Positions 9,430-17,659 are shown, numbered from the stretch's first letter. The stretch: DNA of 64,000 nucleotides from Acidobacteriota bacterium (GCA_019639195.1 JAHBSI010000001.1:1178001-1242000), one strand, 5' to 3'. Translations and numbers: made by a program. Notes: generated from the sequence alone by a model not told the origin.

Positions 9430-10893
9430 CTATTCCTCGGACTTTCCTTTTTTGGCAGGCTTAGAGGCCGGAGCTTTTTTCGGATCAGCTGGAGCAGTTG
9501 CCGGCTTATCTCCTGTTTTTGCAGGAGCATCCGTCGCCTTCGGTGTGTTTTGCGAACCGGTGGGATTCTTTACCGCCGTATTTGCGGCCGCCGGCTTTTG
9601 TGTCGGAGTAGCATCCGGCTCCTGCGTCTTCGGAACGGGCACAAGGATCACTCCGCCTTCATTCGGCATAAATACACTGCCGCCCGGCTGCACGGTCACT
9701 CTTTCGCCGGGAGGCGCTATCGCCTGCGGCGGAAGGCCGTTCTGCGGATTTTGCGGGAATTGCGATCCGGCGAGCGGTCCTGCTGTCGAGCCGCCCAATG
9801 GTGCACCAGCGGGCGGCATCGCACCATTTGCCCATGCATTGTAACCGTCACCGCCCGGAGCTGCTCCGTTCAGATACGGATCCTGAAGAGCATTCGGGTC
9901 GCCGATCGGAGCACTTTTGATCAGGGCTTCTTCCTGAGCTCCCGTTGCCGGATTTATCGGCTGAACGGGAAGGCTGCCTTCATCAACCTTTAGCGTGACC
10001 GTCGGATCGCTTCCTTTCGAATACGTGGCGTAGATCAGCACACCCGCGAGCAACAGGATACCGCACAAAGCGATGAAGGCGGTCTGCCAAATATTGTGCT
10101 TTTTCGCCGGCGGCGGAAGGCTTGCGGTCCCGCCGGTCTCAGTAAAGAGCCGCTCGAGGTCTTCGCGGAATGCCTTTACCGAAAGATAACGCAATTCCGG
10201 ATCCCGTGCGGTCGCAGTTTCAATAACTGGGAAGATCTCTTTATGGACATCGCCGGGCATGTTTTCTGCGAGCCCATCGACCATCCCGGGACCTGTCAGC
10301 ATACGTTTGAGCAGTTGGCCGAGAGCGAATATATCAGAGCGTTTGTCCGTGATCGGGTACTCATTCTGCTGCTCGGGAGCCAGATAGAGCGACGCTTTGT
10401 CTCGCGGAACATCGAATGCGTCACCGCCAAAACCATATACCTTGACGTTGTTGCCGCCATCGACAAAGACCTTTGTCGGTGACAGAGCTCCGTGAAAGAC
10501 GCCGCGTTCGTGAGCCGCCTCGAGAGCCTGGGCTATATCCCGTGCGATCGCAAGTGCCTGCGTCTGCGGCATTGGTTCGTTAAGAAGGCCCTCAAGGAGC
10601 GTCGGCTTTACGCTCTCGTATCCGGCATAAACATTGCCGCGGGAATCTTCACCAAAATCCTCAAGGCGAAGAACGTTTGGGTGCGAAATGCCGCTCGCCA
10701 GCCGAGCCCGATCGAGGAATTTCTTTGTCCACCGACTGTCAACCGAGAAGGCTCGCGGCAGGAGTTCGAGGATCAATGGCGTTGCACGGGATTCGTGAAC
10801 AGCATTGTATAGATCGCCCGAATCATTCTCTAAAATGAGCGATTCGATTCGATATTTGTCCGCTACGAGTTTTCCGATCAGGTCGCTGGTCAT
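9430..10893 (-). CDS. membrane-anchored protein-kinase-like protein, predicted pseudokinase
   Basis: A 487-residue protein with a Hanks-type Ser/Thr kinase fold (about 12-252), a cytoplasm-to-outside transmembrane helix (269-291) and a long Pro/Gly/Ala-rich extracytoplasmic tail (300-487) ending in Lys-rich sequence. The architecture copies PknB-like receptors, but the catalytic elements are lost. The glycine loop is degenerate (LENDSGDLY); the VAIK strand reads LILELL without lysine; the HRDLKPxN loop reads HGALSPTK at 134-141; and DFG reads GFG at 154-156. Structural motifs remain: APE (172-174), the DIFALG helix (187-192) and R235. ATP-dependent phosphotransfer is therefore unlikely, and a binding or scaffold role is inferred. 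It is convergent with moxR (12 bases apart). Confidence 0.88.
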   Translation of the reverse strand: MTSDLIGKLVADKYRIESLILENDSGDLYNAVHESRATPLILELLPRAFSVDSRWTKKFLDRARLASGISHPNVLRLEDFGEDSRGNVYAGYESVKPTLLEGLLNEPMPQTQALAIARDIAQALEAAHERGVFHGALSPTKVFVDGGNNVKVYGFGGDAFDVPRDKASLYLAPEQQNEYPITDKRSDIFALGQLLKRMLTGPGMVDGLAENMPGDVHKEIFPVIETATARDPELRYLSVKAFREDLERLFTETGGTASLPPPAKKHNIWQTAFIALCGILLLAGVLIYATYSKGSDPTVTLKVDEGSLPVQPINPATGAQEEALIKSAPIGDPNALQDPYLNGAAPGGDGYNAWANGAMPPAGAPLGGSTAGPLAGSQFPQNPQNGLPPQAIAPPGERVTVQPGGSVFMPNEGGVILVPVPKTQEPDATPTQKPAAANTAVKNPTGSQNTPKATDAPAKTGDKPATAPADPKKAPASKPAKKGKSEE

Positions 10894-10962
10894 CTTTAGT
10901 TAGAACGCTTTTGAACGCCTCAAGTTGCAAGTAAACACCAAAAGACGATCAATTGCCACAAA

Positions 10963-11009
10963 TAAATCCGGCGGCTACCCTCGTGAGATGTCTCATTCGG
11001 ATGCCGCCG
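10963..11009 (-). terminator. probable terminator after atpE
   Basis: Read on the minus strand, CGGCGGC (11009-11003) pairs with GCCGCCG (10975-10969). The loop contains a second small stem (TGAGA/TCTCA), and a T-rich run (GATTTATTT) follows. It starts about 26 bases after the atpE stop and fits the end of the waaA-to-atpE transcript. The T-tract is interrupted, so strength is uncertain. Confidence 0.6.
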
Positions 11010-11034
11010 TTCCTTGAAAATGGGTCGCCGCTGT

Positions 11035-11352
11035 TTAGAGCTTAACGAACACAACGAGAAGTGCGAAGAGCACGAGTGACTCGATCATGGCGAGGCCGAT
11101 GATCATAAGCGTCATAACCGAGCCAGAGGCACCGGGATTGCGAGCGGCTCCTTCAGCGGCACGCGAACCGACCAGACCCTGTCCGATACCGGCAAGGCCG
11201 GCGACGAGGCCGAAACCGAGGCCGGCTGCGAGAGCTTTCGAGCTGTCAACAGTGAACTGGTTGTCAGCTCCACCGCTGCCCTGAGCCATAGCTGCCATGC
11301 TAAGAAGTGCGATCGCAAGTGTCGCGAAAGCAATGTGTTTGATGTTCTTCAT
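11035..11352 (-). CDS. atpE: F1Fo ATP synthase subunit c, with N-terminal signal-like extension
   Basis: A 105-residue ring subunit of the Fo rotor. Two transmembrane hairpin helices (about 38-63 and 77-103) flank the polar loop EGAARNP. The ion-binding carboxylate is E91 in helix 2 (MIESLVLF), with Q58 in helix 1 (GIGQG) and S92 next to the carboxylate. This pattern is shared with Na+-binding rings, although the Thr and Tyr of the full Na+ signature are replaced by Leu and Phe. The first 23 residues (basic start, hydrophobic core, AMAQ) look like a cleavable signal peptide, making the protein about 25 residues longer than usual. Subunits b, delta, alpha, gamma, beta and epsilon are not in this window. 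Confidence 0.95.
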   Translation of the reverse strand: MKNIKHIAFATLAIALLSMAAMAQGSGGADNQFTVDSSKALAAGLGFGLVAGLAGIGQGLVGSRAAEGAARNPGASGSVMTLMIIGLAMIESLVLFALLVVFVKL

Positions 11353-11644
11353 TTTTTATCTCCTATTTTGTTAAATTCGAAGATACTCGCAGTGATCCTG
11401 TCCTATCGCAAGAACAATGTGCAGGGCGTTATTATTTCGCCTCGCTTCCGGTATGCGCTTGATTTTATACTCCGTAGAGTCAAGGCTCCTGTCGCGTGCG
11501 GGCATATCATGCTATAAAACGCACATCATCCTTATCCGTGTCTCGTTCGAAGAATTTCTCATCGATTCGATCACAAGGATCTGGGCTTTCGTACCTTCAA
11601 ATATCAAGTGCCCGCGATCTATCGCGGGCAAAAATCAAAAAAAC
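11353..11644. other. atpE-atpB intergenic region
   Basis: About 290 bases between the a- and c-subunit genes, which normally lie much closer together. I see no credible small gene here. The only clear structure is a perfect stem-loop next to the atpB end (11610-11629). The atpE end carries a plausible ribosome site (GGAGAT on the minus strand, just upstream of the ATG at 11352). Confidence 0.5.
11610..11629. repeat. perfect inverted repeat downstream of atpB
   Basis: GCCCGCGAT and ATCGCGGGC form a 9-bp perfect palindrome around CT, 15 bases past the atpB stop. The minus strand has a T-rich run before the hairpin, not after it, so it is not a standard intrinsic terminator for atpB. It could be a processing or stability hairpin that sets the a:c subunit ratio, or a protein-binding site. 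Confidence 0.7.
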
Positions 11645-12529
11645 TTATGCGTGAGCTGCCGCCGGTTCCGCGTGTCCTTCCTCATGATCGTCATGAGGCG
11701 GGTGGCTAACCTCGCCGATGTAGATCATGGAGAGGAGCGTGAATACGAGCGTCTGCACGAACGCAACGAAAACTCCGAGGCCGGTCAAGACCAAAGGCAG
11801 AATAAAATGCGTTATCGGAGGATAGATGTTCGTGATCTCCACGAACACCTTCTCGTCTGAGAACATGTTCGCAAAAAGCCGGACGCCGAGCGTAAACGGT
11901 CGGAAAAAGTTGCTAATTAGCTCAATACAGAATATCAGGACCGTGATGATGAAGAGGAACCACGGAAGCTTCGGCCCAGCAAGGTGCCCAACGTGCCGCA
12001 GAACGCCATTCTCTCGAATGCCGACGTAGTTGTAATAAATGAACGACGAAAGACCGAGTGCGTATGTTACGTTCACCGAGGCGGTCGGCGACATAAAGAG
12101 CGGGAACTGGCCCATCAAATTCGAGATCAAGATCAGGACCGCAAACGTCGCAACTACCGGGAAATACTTTTGCCCGTGGCTGCCGACGACGCTCTCAAGC
12201 AGGTCGCGAACCGCGAGGTAACCCGCTTCAAGCGTTAGCTGGCCGCCTCCGGGATCGCCTTCAGAAAGCTTTCCTTTGAGCAGATAGATCACGAAGACCG
12301 ACAGGATACAGGCGATCACGAACATCACCGTGTACCAGGGAATCGCGGTCTCGGGGCTGTACGGCGCGTTGAAGACCACTTCCGGCTTCGTGCCAAAATA
12401 GCCGAAGAACTTGTCCCAAAGCGGTTTCGTGTACGCGAGCTGAAACCTATAGACGGGTTCGCCTAAGTAGTGATTTAAAAATTCTACGATCAGCGGAGTG
12501 TGTTCCGCGCCTTCTGCTAAAAGAAACAT
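11645..12529 (-). CDS. atpB: F1Fo ATP synthase subunit a
   Basis: A 294-residue integral membrane stator subunit that forms the proton/ion half-channels against the c-ring. The essential arginine is R217 in TLGVRLFANM. About six hydrophobic segments follow an unusually long N-terminal region (about 65 residues before the first helix) that probably faces the periplasm. A His/Asp/Glu-rich C-terminal tail (PPHDDHEEGHAEP) is uncommon. It is followed by atpE after 290 bases and preceded by the atpI-like gene with a 2-base gap. Confidence 0.96.
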   Translation of the reverse strand: MFLLAEGAEHTPLIVEFLNHYLGEPVYRFQLAYTKPLWDKFFGYFGTKPEVVFNAPYSPETAIPWYTVMFVIACILSVFVIYLLKGKLSEGDPGGGQLTLEAGYLAVRDLLESVVGSHGQKYFPVVATFAVLILISNLMGQFPLFMSPTASVNVTYALGLSSFIYYNYVGIRENGVLRHVGHLAGPKLPWFLFIITVLIFCIELISNFFRPFTLGVRLFANMFSDEKVFVEITNIYPPITHFILPLVLTGLGVFVAFVQTLVFTLLSMIYIGEVSHPPHDDHEEGHAEPAAAHA

Positions 12530-12531
12530 CG

Positions 12532-12933
12532 CTAATTTCGACTCTTAAAAATACTATAAATTCCGTCAATGACGACGGCCGCGGCAAATGCCGACAGCCC
12601 AATTAAAACCGCTGCGATCGGCAGTAGATCAAGCTCGTACACGATCCAGAGCACGAGACCCAACGTGAGGTATCTCAGGATGAATCGCGCGGCCGGGAAT
12701 ATTGACCGTTTTCCCTCCAAATGCTGTGCGAAAAGCCCCTTTGTGGAACTCTCGAGCCAAATGAAGTTGACGGCCGATAAGAGCCCGCCGACCACAACGC
12801 CGACACAAAAACGTATGCTGCCAAATATCAATCCCGCGATCGCGGCCGCCGTTACCGCAACGGCCATCAGTGCAAAGATCCTTGCCCGCGAATATACGCG
12901 AATGTCTGCCTCTGGATCCGTTTGGACGTCCAT
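12532..12933 (-). CDS. ATP synthase subunit I-like membrane protein
   Basis: A 133-residue protein with four hydrophobic segments (about 18-38, 42-60, 82-100 and 106-124). Its position immediately before atpB (2-base gap) and its helix pattern match ATP synthase I-chain proteins, which assist c-ring assembly or Mg2+ supply to the enzyme. The central KGLFAQHLEGKRSIF loop lies between the helix pairs. The assignment rests on position and topology; the family is poorly conserved in sequence. Confidence 0.75.
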   Translation of the reverse strand: MDVQTDPEADIRVYSRARIFALMAVAVTAAAIAGLIFGSIRFCVGVVVGGLLSAVNFIWLESSTKGLFAQHLEGKRSIFPAARFILRYLTLGLVLWIVYELDLLPIAAVLIGLSAFAAAVVIDGIYSIFKSRN

Positions 12934-13016
12934 CGCGAAACGGACATTTTAACCTTAAACGCTCCTGAAAATCAAAGGCGAGAGGCGTTTCACGCGTATA
13001 AGCGGACCGCGTCGGA

Positions 13017-13472
13017 CTAATCCTGTTTGTCGGGCGGCGAAAGAAGCGGGTTGACCTTTAGGGTCGAGTTGTCGGGAAAGATGCGGGAAGTGATGCGAAA
13101 CAGCTGAAAAATACCAAGTCCGGCCCCAATGACCACGCCCGTAATGATGCCCCAGGGCGTCGCTCCGATAAGAAGATCGACGAGCCAGCCAAGGAACGCC
13201 ATGAACGCGATTGCGACACAAAAGGCGACTCCGGCAGACCAGCCGAGGCTGAATCTACGCATTTTTTCCTCGGGGGTTTCCGCCGTAAATGAGCTTAAAA
13301 TAAAGGGTTCGTCGCGTTCCGATGCCTCGGGCTCAAATGGCGACCGCGTTCCGCCGTCAACTTGAGACGCAGAAGGCTCGATCTCATCTTTCGGGGCCTG
13401 TTCCGACGCTTGAACCGCGTTGTAAGGCTCCGCATCTTCGGCGTAAGGGTCTTGCCAGTCTTGACTCATCAC
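13017..13472 (-). CDS. atpZ: AtpZ/AtpI-type FoF1-associated protein
   Basis: A 151-residue protein. An acidic, disordered-looking N-terminal half (1-80) precedes two C-terminal transmembrane helices separated by a short turn (WSAGVAFCVAIAFMAFLGWLVD and a second Gly-rich helix ending GLGIFQLF). The hairpin and the G-W-x-x-D after helix 1 match the AtpZ / putative F0F1-ATPase subunit family, which heads atp operons and helps assemble the Fo sector. Its start overlaps the stop of the upstream glycosyltransferase (ATGA, 13469-13472). The long acidic N-terminal extension is larger than in most relatives. Confidence 0.8.
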   Translation of the reverse strand: MMSQDWQDPYAEDAEPYNAVQASEQAPKDEIEPSASQVDGGTRSPFEPEASERDEPFILSSFTAETPEEKMRRFSLGWSAGVAFCVAIAFMAFLGWLVDLLIGATPWGIITGVVIGAGLGIFQLFRITSRIFPDNSTLKVNPLLSPPDKQD

Positions 13473-14677
13473 TTTTCGCGTATGATGACAGTTTCGCTCG
13501 GTGATTTCAATTCATAGACGGTGCCCCGCCAGTTGATCCGACGCGAGAAGAGGGCAAAGAGCGTGTTGGCAAGAAATATCGGCGGCGTTACGAAGGCATA
13601 AATGCACTGCGGCAGCCATTGCTTTGCCAGGTCCGCCTCGTGTTCTTGCAGGGCAAAGCGAACTGCCCGCAGGCGAATTATCGCTTTTGCCAGCGTGAAT
13701 ATCGTCACCAAAGCCAAGGTCAGGACCGCGGCGATGAACGGCAAGCTGCTGATACCGCTGCTGACCAAAATTGCGATGCTCGCGATCATCACTCCGCAGA
13801 ACAACGTCGAACCGAACATCGAGAGCAGCCAAAGGTGCGAAGAATACACTCGCGTGATCTTCATCTGCCGTGTTGTGAATTCGAGCATTTCGCCGAATGT
13901 CTGGTGCTCAAAACTTGCACAAAGGGCGCGCGGCACGAACTCGACTTTGAGTCCCGCGTCGTGAACGGCCTTCGTCAACGCAAAATCGTCGCTCAGGACG
14001 CCTTTCCAACGAGTTCTAACATCAAGCTGCTCGAAGGCTTCGCGTCGTATCGCCATTGAACCGCCCCAGCAAAAGTTCGTTTTGGTATTAGGGCCGAGAG
14101 CCGAGGCAACCGAGCCATTCCAGACCGATGAAAGCTCAGAACCAAGCTTTCCATTCTCCGAGATCAGCCATCGATAACCCGTTGCGGCACCGACGCCAGG
14201 CTTGATCGCCGCGGAAGCAAGAGAAGCAAGCCAATCTGGAGCTGTGCTCGCATCTGAATCAACAAAGGCGAAGACCTTGCTCCGTTCGTCAGCTTCTGGG
14301 ACGGCGAACAGCAGGTTCTCGATCTTTTGGCTCGATCCGGCCGCTTTTGGAGCGATGAGGAGGCGGGCCGAGACCGTGTCGGATGAAAATTCGCGGATCG
14401 CGGCCTCGATCGCCGGAACGGCTGCATCCTCTTTACTGTCAACAATAAACAGGATCTCGTATTTGGGAAAGTTCTGATAAAAGAGCCTGCGAACATTCTC
14501 CGCGAACTGGCGGTCGATGCCTCGACAAGGTGCGAATATCGTCGCAAATGGCAGATCCGGATCAACGGGAGACCCGAATCCTTCGCGAATGAAATTCTCG
14601 TAGGCGATGCCGCCGCGATATGACCGATAGCTCAGCCAGATCAGCACGACAGCAAAGAAATAATATGCGTAGATCAA
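13469..14677 (-). CDS. membrane glycosyltransferase, ceramide-glucosyltransferase-like (GT21/GT2)
   Basis: A 402-residue protein with an N-terminal membrane helix (1-19), a GT-A catalytic domain and two to three C-terminal transmembrane segments (about 275-340 and 365-390). GT2/GT21 motifs seen are FVDSDASTAPDW (metal-binding D-x-D) and LSDDFALTKAV (catalytic DD). The usual QxxRW element is degenerate (RQMKITR). Relatives transfer glucose or other sugars from UDP-sugars to ceramide or other lipids on the cytoplasmic face. Coupling to waaA (7-base gap) suggests a lipid-A or glycolipid acceptor, which is inference. Confidence 0.82.
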   Translation of the reverse strand: MIYAYYFFAVVLIWLSYRSYRGGIAYENFIREGFGSPVDPDLPFATIFAPCRGIDRQFAENVRRLFYQNFPKYEILFIVDSKEDAAVPAIEAAIREFSSDTVSARLLIAPKAAGSSQKIENLLFAVPEADERSKVFAFVDSDASTAPDWLASLASAAIKPGVGAATGYRWLISENGKLGSELSSVWNGSVASALGPNTKTNFCWGGSMAIRREAFEQLDVRTRWKGVLSDDFALTKAVHDAGLKVEFVPRALCASFEHQTFGEMLEFTTRQMKITRVYSSHLWLLSMFGSTLFCGVMIASIAILVSSGISSLPFIAAVLTLALVTIFTLAKAIIRLRAVRFALQEHEADLAKQWLPQCIYAFVTPPIFLANTLFALFSRRINWRGTVYELKSPSETVIIREK

Positions 14678-14684
14678 GCGGATT

Positions 14685-16022
14685 CTAGTGGTAGCGTTTG
14701 TGTCCTTCGCCTGAAGAACGCAAGATGAGCGGTTTCAGGTGCTCGAAAGTTCGATCTATTGCACCGCGATTGTTGTTCATTACTGCCCTTGCGCGTTCGC
14801 CAAGCCCTTTACGTTTTTCCGGACGGTCAAGCAGGGCACAAAACTCCTTTGCAAGACTAGCAGAAACATCGCCTAAGGCTTCCTTCGGAAGTTGGATCAG
14901 AGCCTCACGCTCTAGGAATTCCTCGACGACGGCTTTGAAATTGTGGGTGTACGGCCCGGTGATTATCGCTTTTCCTGCCGCCGCCGGTTCAAGGATGCTT
15001 TGTCCGCCGTGTTCGATCAGACTGCCGCCGACAAAGACGATCTCCGCAAGCGGAAAGGCCGCCCGCAATTCGCCGATCGAATCCAACAGGATAACTTCGG
15101 CCGTGCTATCTGCTTCGCTCGGAGCGGTCGATCGTCGAACCCATTTGAGCCCCGAATCTGATATTACACGTGCCGCGTCATCGAAGCGTTCCGGGTGACG
15201 CGGTGCGATCAGAAGTCGCGGTAGATCTGCGCGGGGCGTTTCCCGGCATTTACGAAACGCAGCAAGCGTCCAACTCTCTTCCGGTTCGTGGGTGCTTGCC
15301 GCAATGATCAGCGGTGAGCTCGCGTCTAGCCCGAATCGATCGCGAAACTCATCGGTCAACGTTTCCTCTGTCTCTGTGATCGAGTGGTCAAATTTCAGAT
15401 TTCCGGTCACCTTGACCTTGCTGGCACGCATACCGAGGGCCATAAAGCGGTTTGCGTCGGCACTGGTCTGGATCAAGGCCCGGTCAAAATAGCCGAATAG
15501 CCGTTTCATCGTCCCCTTGAATGCGGCGTAACGCTTGAATGAGCGTTCGGACATCCTGCCGTTAACAAGAGCGGTGCGAACGTGTGCCTTGCAGGATTCA
15601 CGGATCAGGTTGAGCCAAAGCTCTGTCTCCATTATTACAAGAAGCGTCGGGCGAAAATGCCGCACGACGCGTCGGACCGTCCAACGCCAATCGAATGGGA
15701 CGTAAAAGACGGCGTCTGCGTCCTTGAAGATGTCTTTTGCGAGCTTTTGGCCTGTGCGGGTTGTGGTGGAAATGATCAGCCGGACATCCGGAAATTCCGT
15801 GTGAAGCCTATCGACGAGCGGTCGCGCAGCGTTTGCCTCGCCTACGGAAACGCAGTGAAGCCAGACAGTTTTTCTGTCGTCGGGAGTGAATTTCGGCAGA
15901 AAGAAGGACAGCCTTTGAAAAAAGCCTGCCGCGCGCTTTCCCCGAACGATGCCGCTGACCGCAAAAACGGGCAGCATCGCGAGAAAAGCGAGCGTATAGA
16001 CAAAGCTGTAAAGGACGAACAT
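14685..16022 (-). CDS. waaA: 3-deoxy-D-manno-octulosonic acid (Kdo) transferase
   Basis: A 445-residue GT30 enzyme that transfers Kdo from CMP-Kdo to lipid A precursor at the inner membrane. It has an N-terminal membrane anchor (about 1-25), an N-terminal Rossmann domain with the catalytic-acid region WLHCVSVGE, the family signature ETELWLNLI, VNGRMSERSF, and a C-terminal nucleotide-binding domain (VTGNLKFD, HEPEE, FVGGSLIEHGGQSILEPAA). Length and motifs are complete. Its presence shows that this organism makes Kdo-containing LPS. It lies 54 bases after efp and 7 bases before a glycosyltransferase gene. Confidence 0.95.
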   Translation of the reverse strand: MFVLYSFVYTLAFLAMLPVFAVSGIVRGKRAAGFFQRLSFFLPKFTPDDRKTVWLHCVSVGEANAARPLVDRLHTEFPDVRLIISTTTRTGQKLAKDIFKDADAVFYVPFDWRWTVRRVVRHFRPTLLVIMETELWLNLIRESCKAHVRTALVNGRMSERSFKRYAAFKGTMKRLFGYFDRALIQTSADANRFMALGMRASKVKVTGNLKFDHSITETEETLTDEFRDRFGLDASSPLIIAASTHEPEESWTLAAFRKCRETPRADLPRLLIAPRHPERFDDAARVISDSGLKWVRRSTAPSEADSTAEVILLDSIGELRAAFPLAEIVFVGGSLIEHGGQSILEPAAAGKAIITGPYTHNFKAVVEEFLEREALIQLPKEALGDVSASLAKEFCALLDRPEKRKGLGERARAVMNNNRGAIDRTFEHLKPLILRSSGEGHKRYH

Positions 16023-16076
16023 TGCAACTCCTCAATAGATAAAGTCGCAAAAAGGGTCAAACTGCAAAATCGACAG

Positions 16077-16640
16077 TTACTTAACTCGCTCGATATATCG
16101 AGCTTCTGCCGGGTTCACGCGGATCTTTTCACCCTCGACGATGAACGGCGGCACTTGCAGCGTAACACCATTTTCGAGTGTTGCGGGCTTGTTCGAGTTC
16201 GAGGCCGTTGCACCCTTCAGCACAGGTTCGGTCGTCGTGACGGTCAATTCCATTGAGGCCGGGAGCGTGATCCCGATCGGCGTGCCGTTGTAGAATTCGA
16301 CCTCGATCGTCAGATTCGGCATCAGCCATTGAGCCGACTCGCCAAGATCCTCTTCGGTCAGAGCGACCTGCTCGTACGTCTCGTTGTTCATAAAATGATG
16401 ATGCGAGCCGTCCGAGTAAAGATAATCCATCTTGTGCTGTTCGAGCACGATCCGCTCCAGCGTGTCGTTCGAGCGGAAGCGGTATTCGAACGAATTGCCG
16501 GTGAGCAGATTCCGCAGGCGTGCCTGTACCATCGCCCTTAAGTTTCCGGGCGTGTGGTGATGAAACTCCATCACCTTGACCGGCGCACCTTCGTGAAGGA
16601 TCACCATTCCTCGTCTGATCTCGTTAGCTGAAATTGCCAT
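16077..16640 (-). CDS. efp: translation elongation factor P with Asn at the loop tip
   Basis: A 187-residue, three-domain (KOW/EF-P N, OB, C-terminal OB) ribosome-binding protein that rescues stalling at polyproline stretches. The start at 16640 (MAISANEI) gives the family length; an in-frame ATG at 16670 adds ten residues overlapping a hairpin. The domain I loop, which in E. coli reads PGKGQA with modified Lys34, here reads PGNLRA, so N33 occupies the tip. Neither lysylation (EpmA) nor Arg-rhamnosylation (EarP) could act there. This loop type also occurs in some other phyla. The stretch upstream of the start has a GCATCC/GGATGC hairpin at 16667-16684. Confidence 0.94.
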   Translation of the reverse strand: MAISANEIRRGMVILHEGAPVKVMEFHHHTPGNLRAMVQARLRNLLTGNSFEYRFRSNDTLERIVLEQHKMDYLYSDGSHHHFMNNETYEQVALTEEDLGESAQWLMPNLTIEVEFYNGTPIGITLPASMELTVTTTEPVLKGATASNSNKPATLENGVTLQVPPFIVEGEKIRVNPAEARYIERVK

Positions 16641-16727
16641 AAAATAAAAAAACTCCCGTGTTTGCCGCATCCTGCCGCGGATGCAAAAAACAAAGGAGTA
16701 AGTTTATGGTTCGCGCCCGCTTTTTGT

Positions 16728-17126
16728 CTAGCGGACAGTTACAAGAAACTTGAATTGGCCTCTCCAGGGATCGGCCTTTCGGCATTCGACAACGGTGATG
16801 ATGTAGTCGCCCGCGGCGGTCGGAGAGACGTCATTCCTGTCATGGCAGTCGGCGGCCATATCCTGGTCGTAATTCGAACCTTTTGGCGGCGTGATCGAGA
16901 TCGTTATCGCGTTATCTCCTGTACTTTCCGTAGTTAGCGTCTGGCCTTCACGAACTCGGATGACAAAGGTCCGTTTCGATCTATAACTCGAAAGCGTGCC
17001 GGAAACGATCTTTTCCGTCGCTCCGCGAGCGAATTTTATCCGGGTCGGACGTCTTTGAGCGTCCGCCGGTGAAATAAAGAAGAATGCGGTCAAAGATAGA
17101 GCAAAAACTGCGGTCAAGAGTTTCAT
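16728..17126 (-). CDS. small exported protein, beta-rich, unknown function
   Basis: A 132-residue protein with a clear signal peptide (MKLLTAVFALSL core, cleavage near ADAQ at about 24). The mature part is predicted to be mostly beta: RIKFARGATEKIVSGTLSSYRSKRTFVIRV resembles the start of pre-peptidase C-terminal (PPC)-like beta-sandwich domains, which bind proteins or carbohydrates. Two cysteines (in AADCHD and VVECRK) may form a disulfide. The ATG at 17126 overlaps the stop of the upstream TPR protein (ATGA), which fixes this start over a longer in-frame one at 17231. Exact role unknown. Confidence 0.72.
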   Translation of the reverse strand: MKLLTAVFALSLTAFFFISPADAQRRPTRIKFARGATEKIVSGTLSSYRSKRTFVIRVREGQTLTTESTGDNAITISITPPKGSNYDQDMAADCHDRNDVSPTAAGDYIITVVECRKADPWRGQFKFLVTVR

Positions 17127-17659
17127 TTTTGTGGTTCCTTGTCGTCGAAAGGAAGCGGCGGTGGTTCCTCGCCTTCTTTGGGTGCTTCGCGGTTCATGCT
17201 CGCGTAGATCCCAATGATCTGATCGACCCACTGCTTCGCCTCTTCCATCTCCGGATCGACTTTCAAAGCTTTTCGATAATCTCCGAGGGCCGAGGGATAT
17301 TGGCGAGCGTCGGTAAGTGCCATGCCGCGGTCGAAATACGCCTTTGCAAGCGCCTTTTTGGCGTCAGCATTTTTAGGTGCTTTTTTGAATGACGCATCGG
17401 CGGCTTTGATCGCCTCATCGAATGTTTTCGTATCGATGGGCGTTCCGCTTTGCGTCCATTTGGTTTTAGGTTTCGAAGGATCGACGTTTGCGACCGGTCC
17501 TGGGCCCGTCGGTTCGTTCGAATGAGCGATGACCGACTGTTCGGGCAGTTTTGCATCGTTCGCGGCCGCGGTATTGTCGGCTACCCGAACCGCATTCGTA
17601 CCGCAGGCTGCGAATGAAATACTTGAAATTACTAGAATGACTTTTCCTATAGTTCTCAT
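17123..17659 (-). CDS. exported TPR (lipo)protein
   Basis: A 178-residue protein with an N-terminal export signal ending SFAAC at the probable lipidated cysteine. The lipobox is not ideal because Phe is at -3. A linker of about 55 residues is followed by two to three TPR-like helical repeats (about 85-155; AYFDRGMALTDARQYPSALGDYRKALKVDP is the best) and an acidic Pro-rich tail. TPRs mediate protein-protein contacts. The start overlaps the stop of the dikinase-like gene (ATGA at 17656-17659), and its own stop overlaps the next start, so three exported proteins are made as a coupled set. Confidence 0.78.
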   Translation of the reverse strand: MRTIGKVILVISSISFAACGTNAVRVADNTAAANDAKLPEQSVIAHSNEPTGPGPVANVDPSKPKTKWTQSGTPIDTKTFDEAIKAADASFKKAPKNADAKKALAKAYFDRGMALTDARQYPSALGDYRKALKVDPEMEEAKQWVDQIIGIYASMNREAPKEGEEPPPLPFDDKEPQK

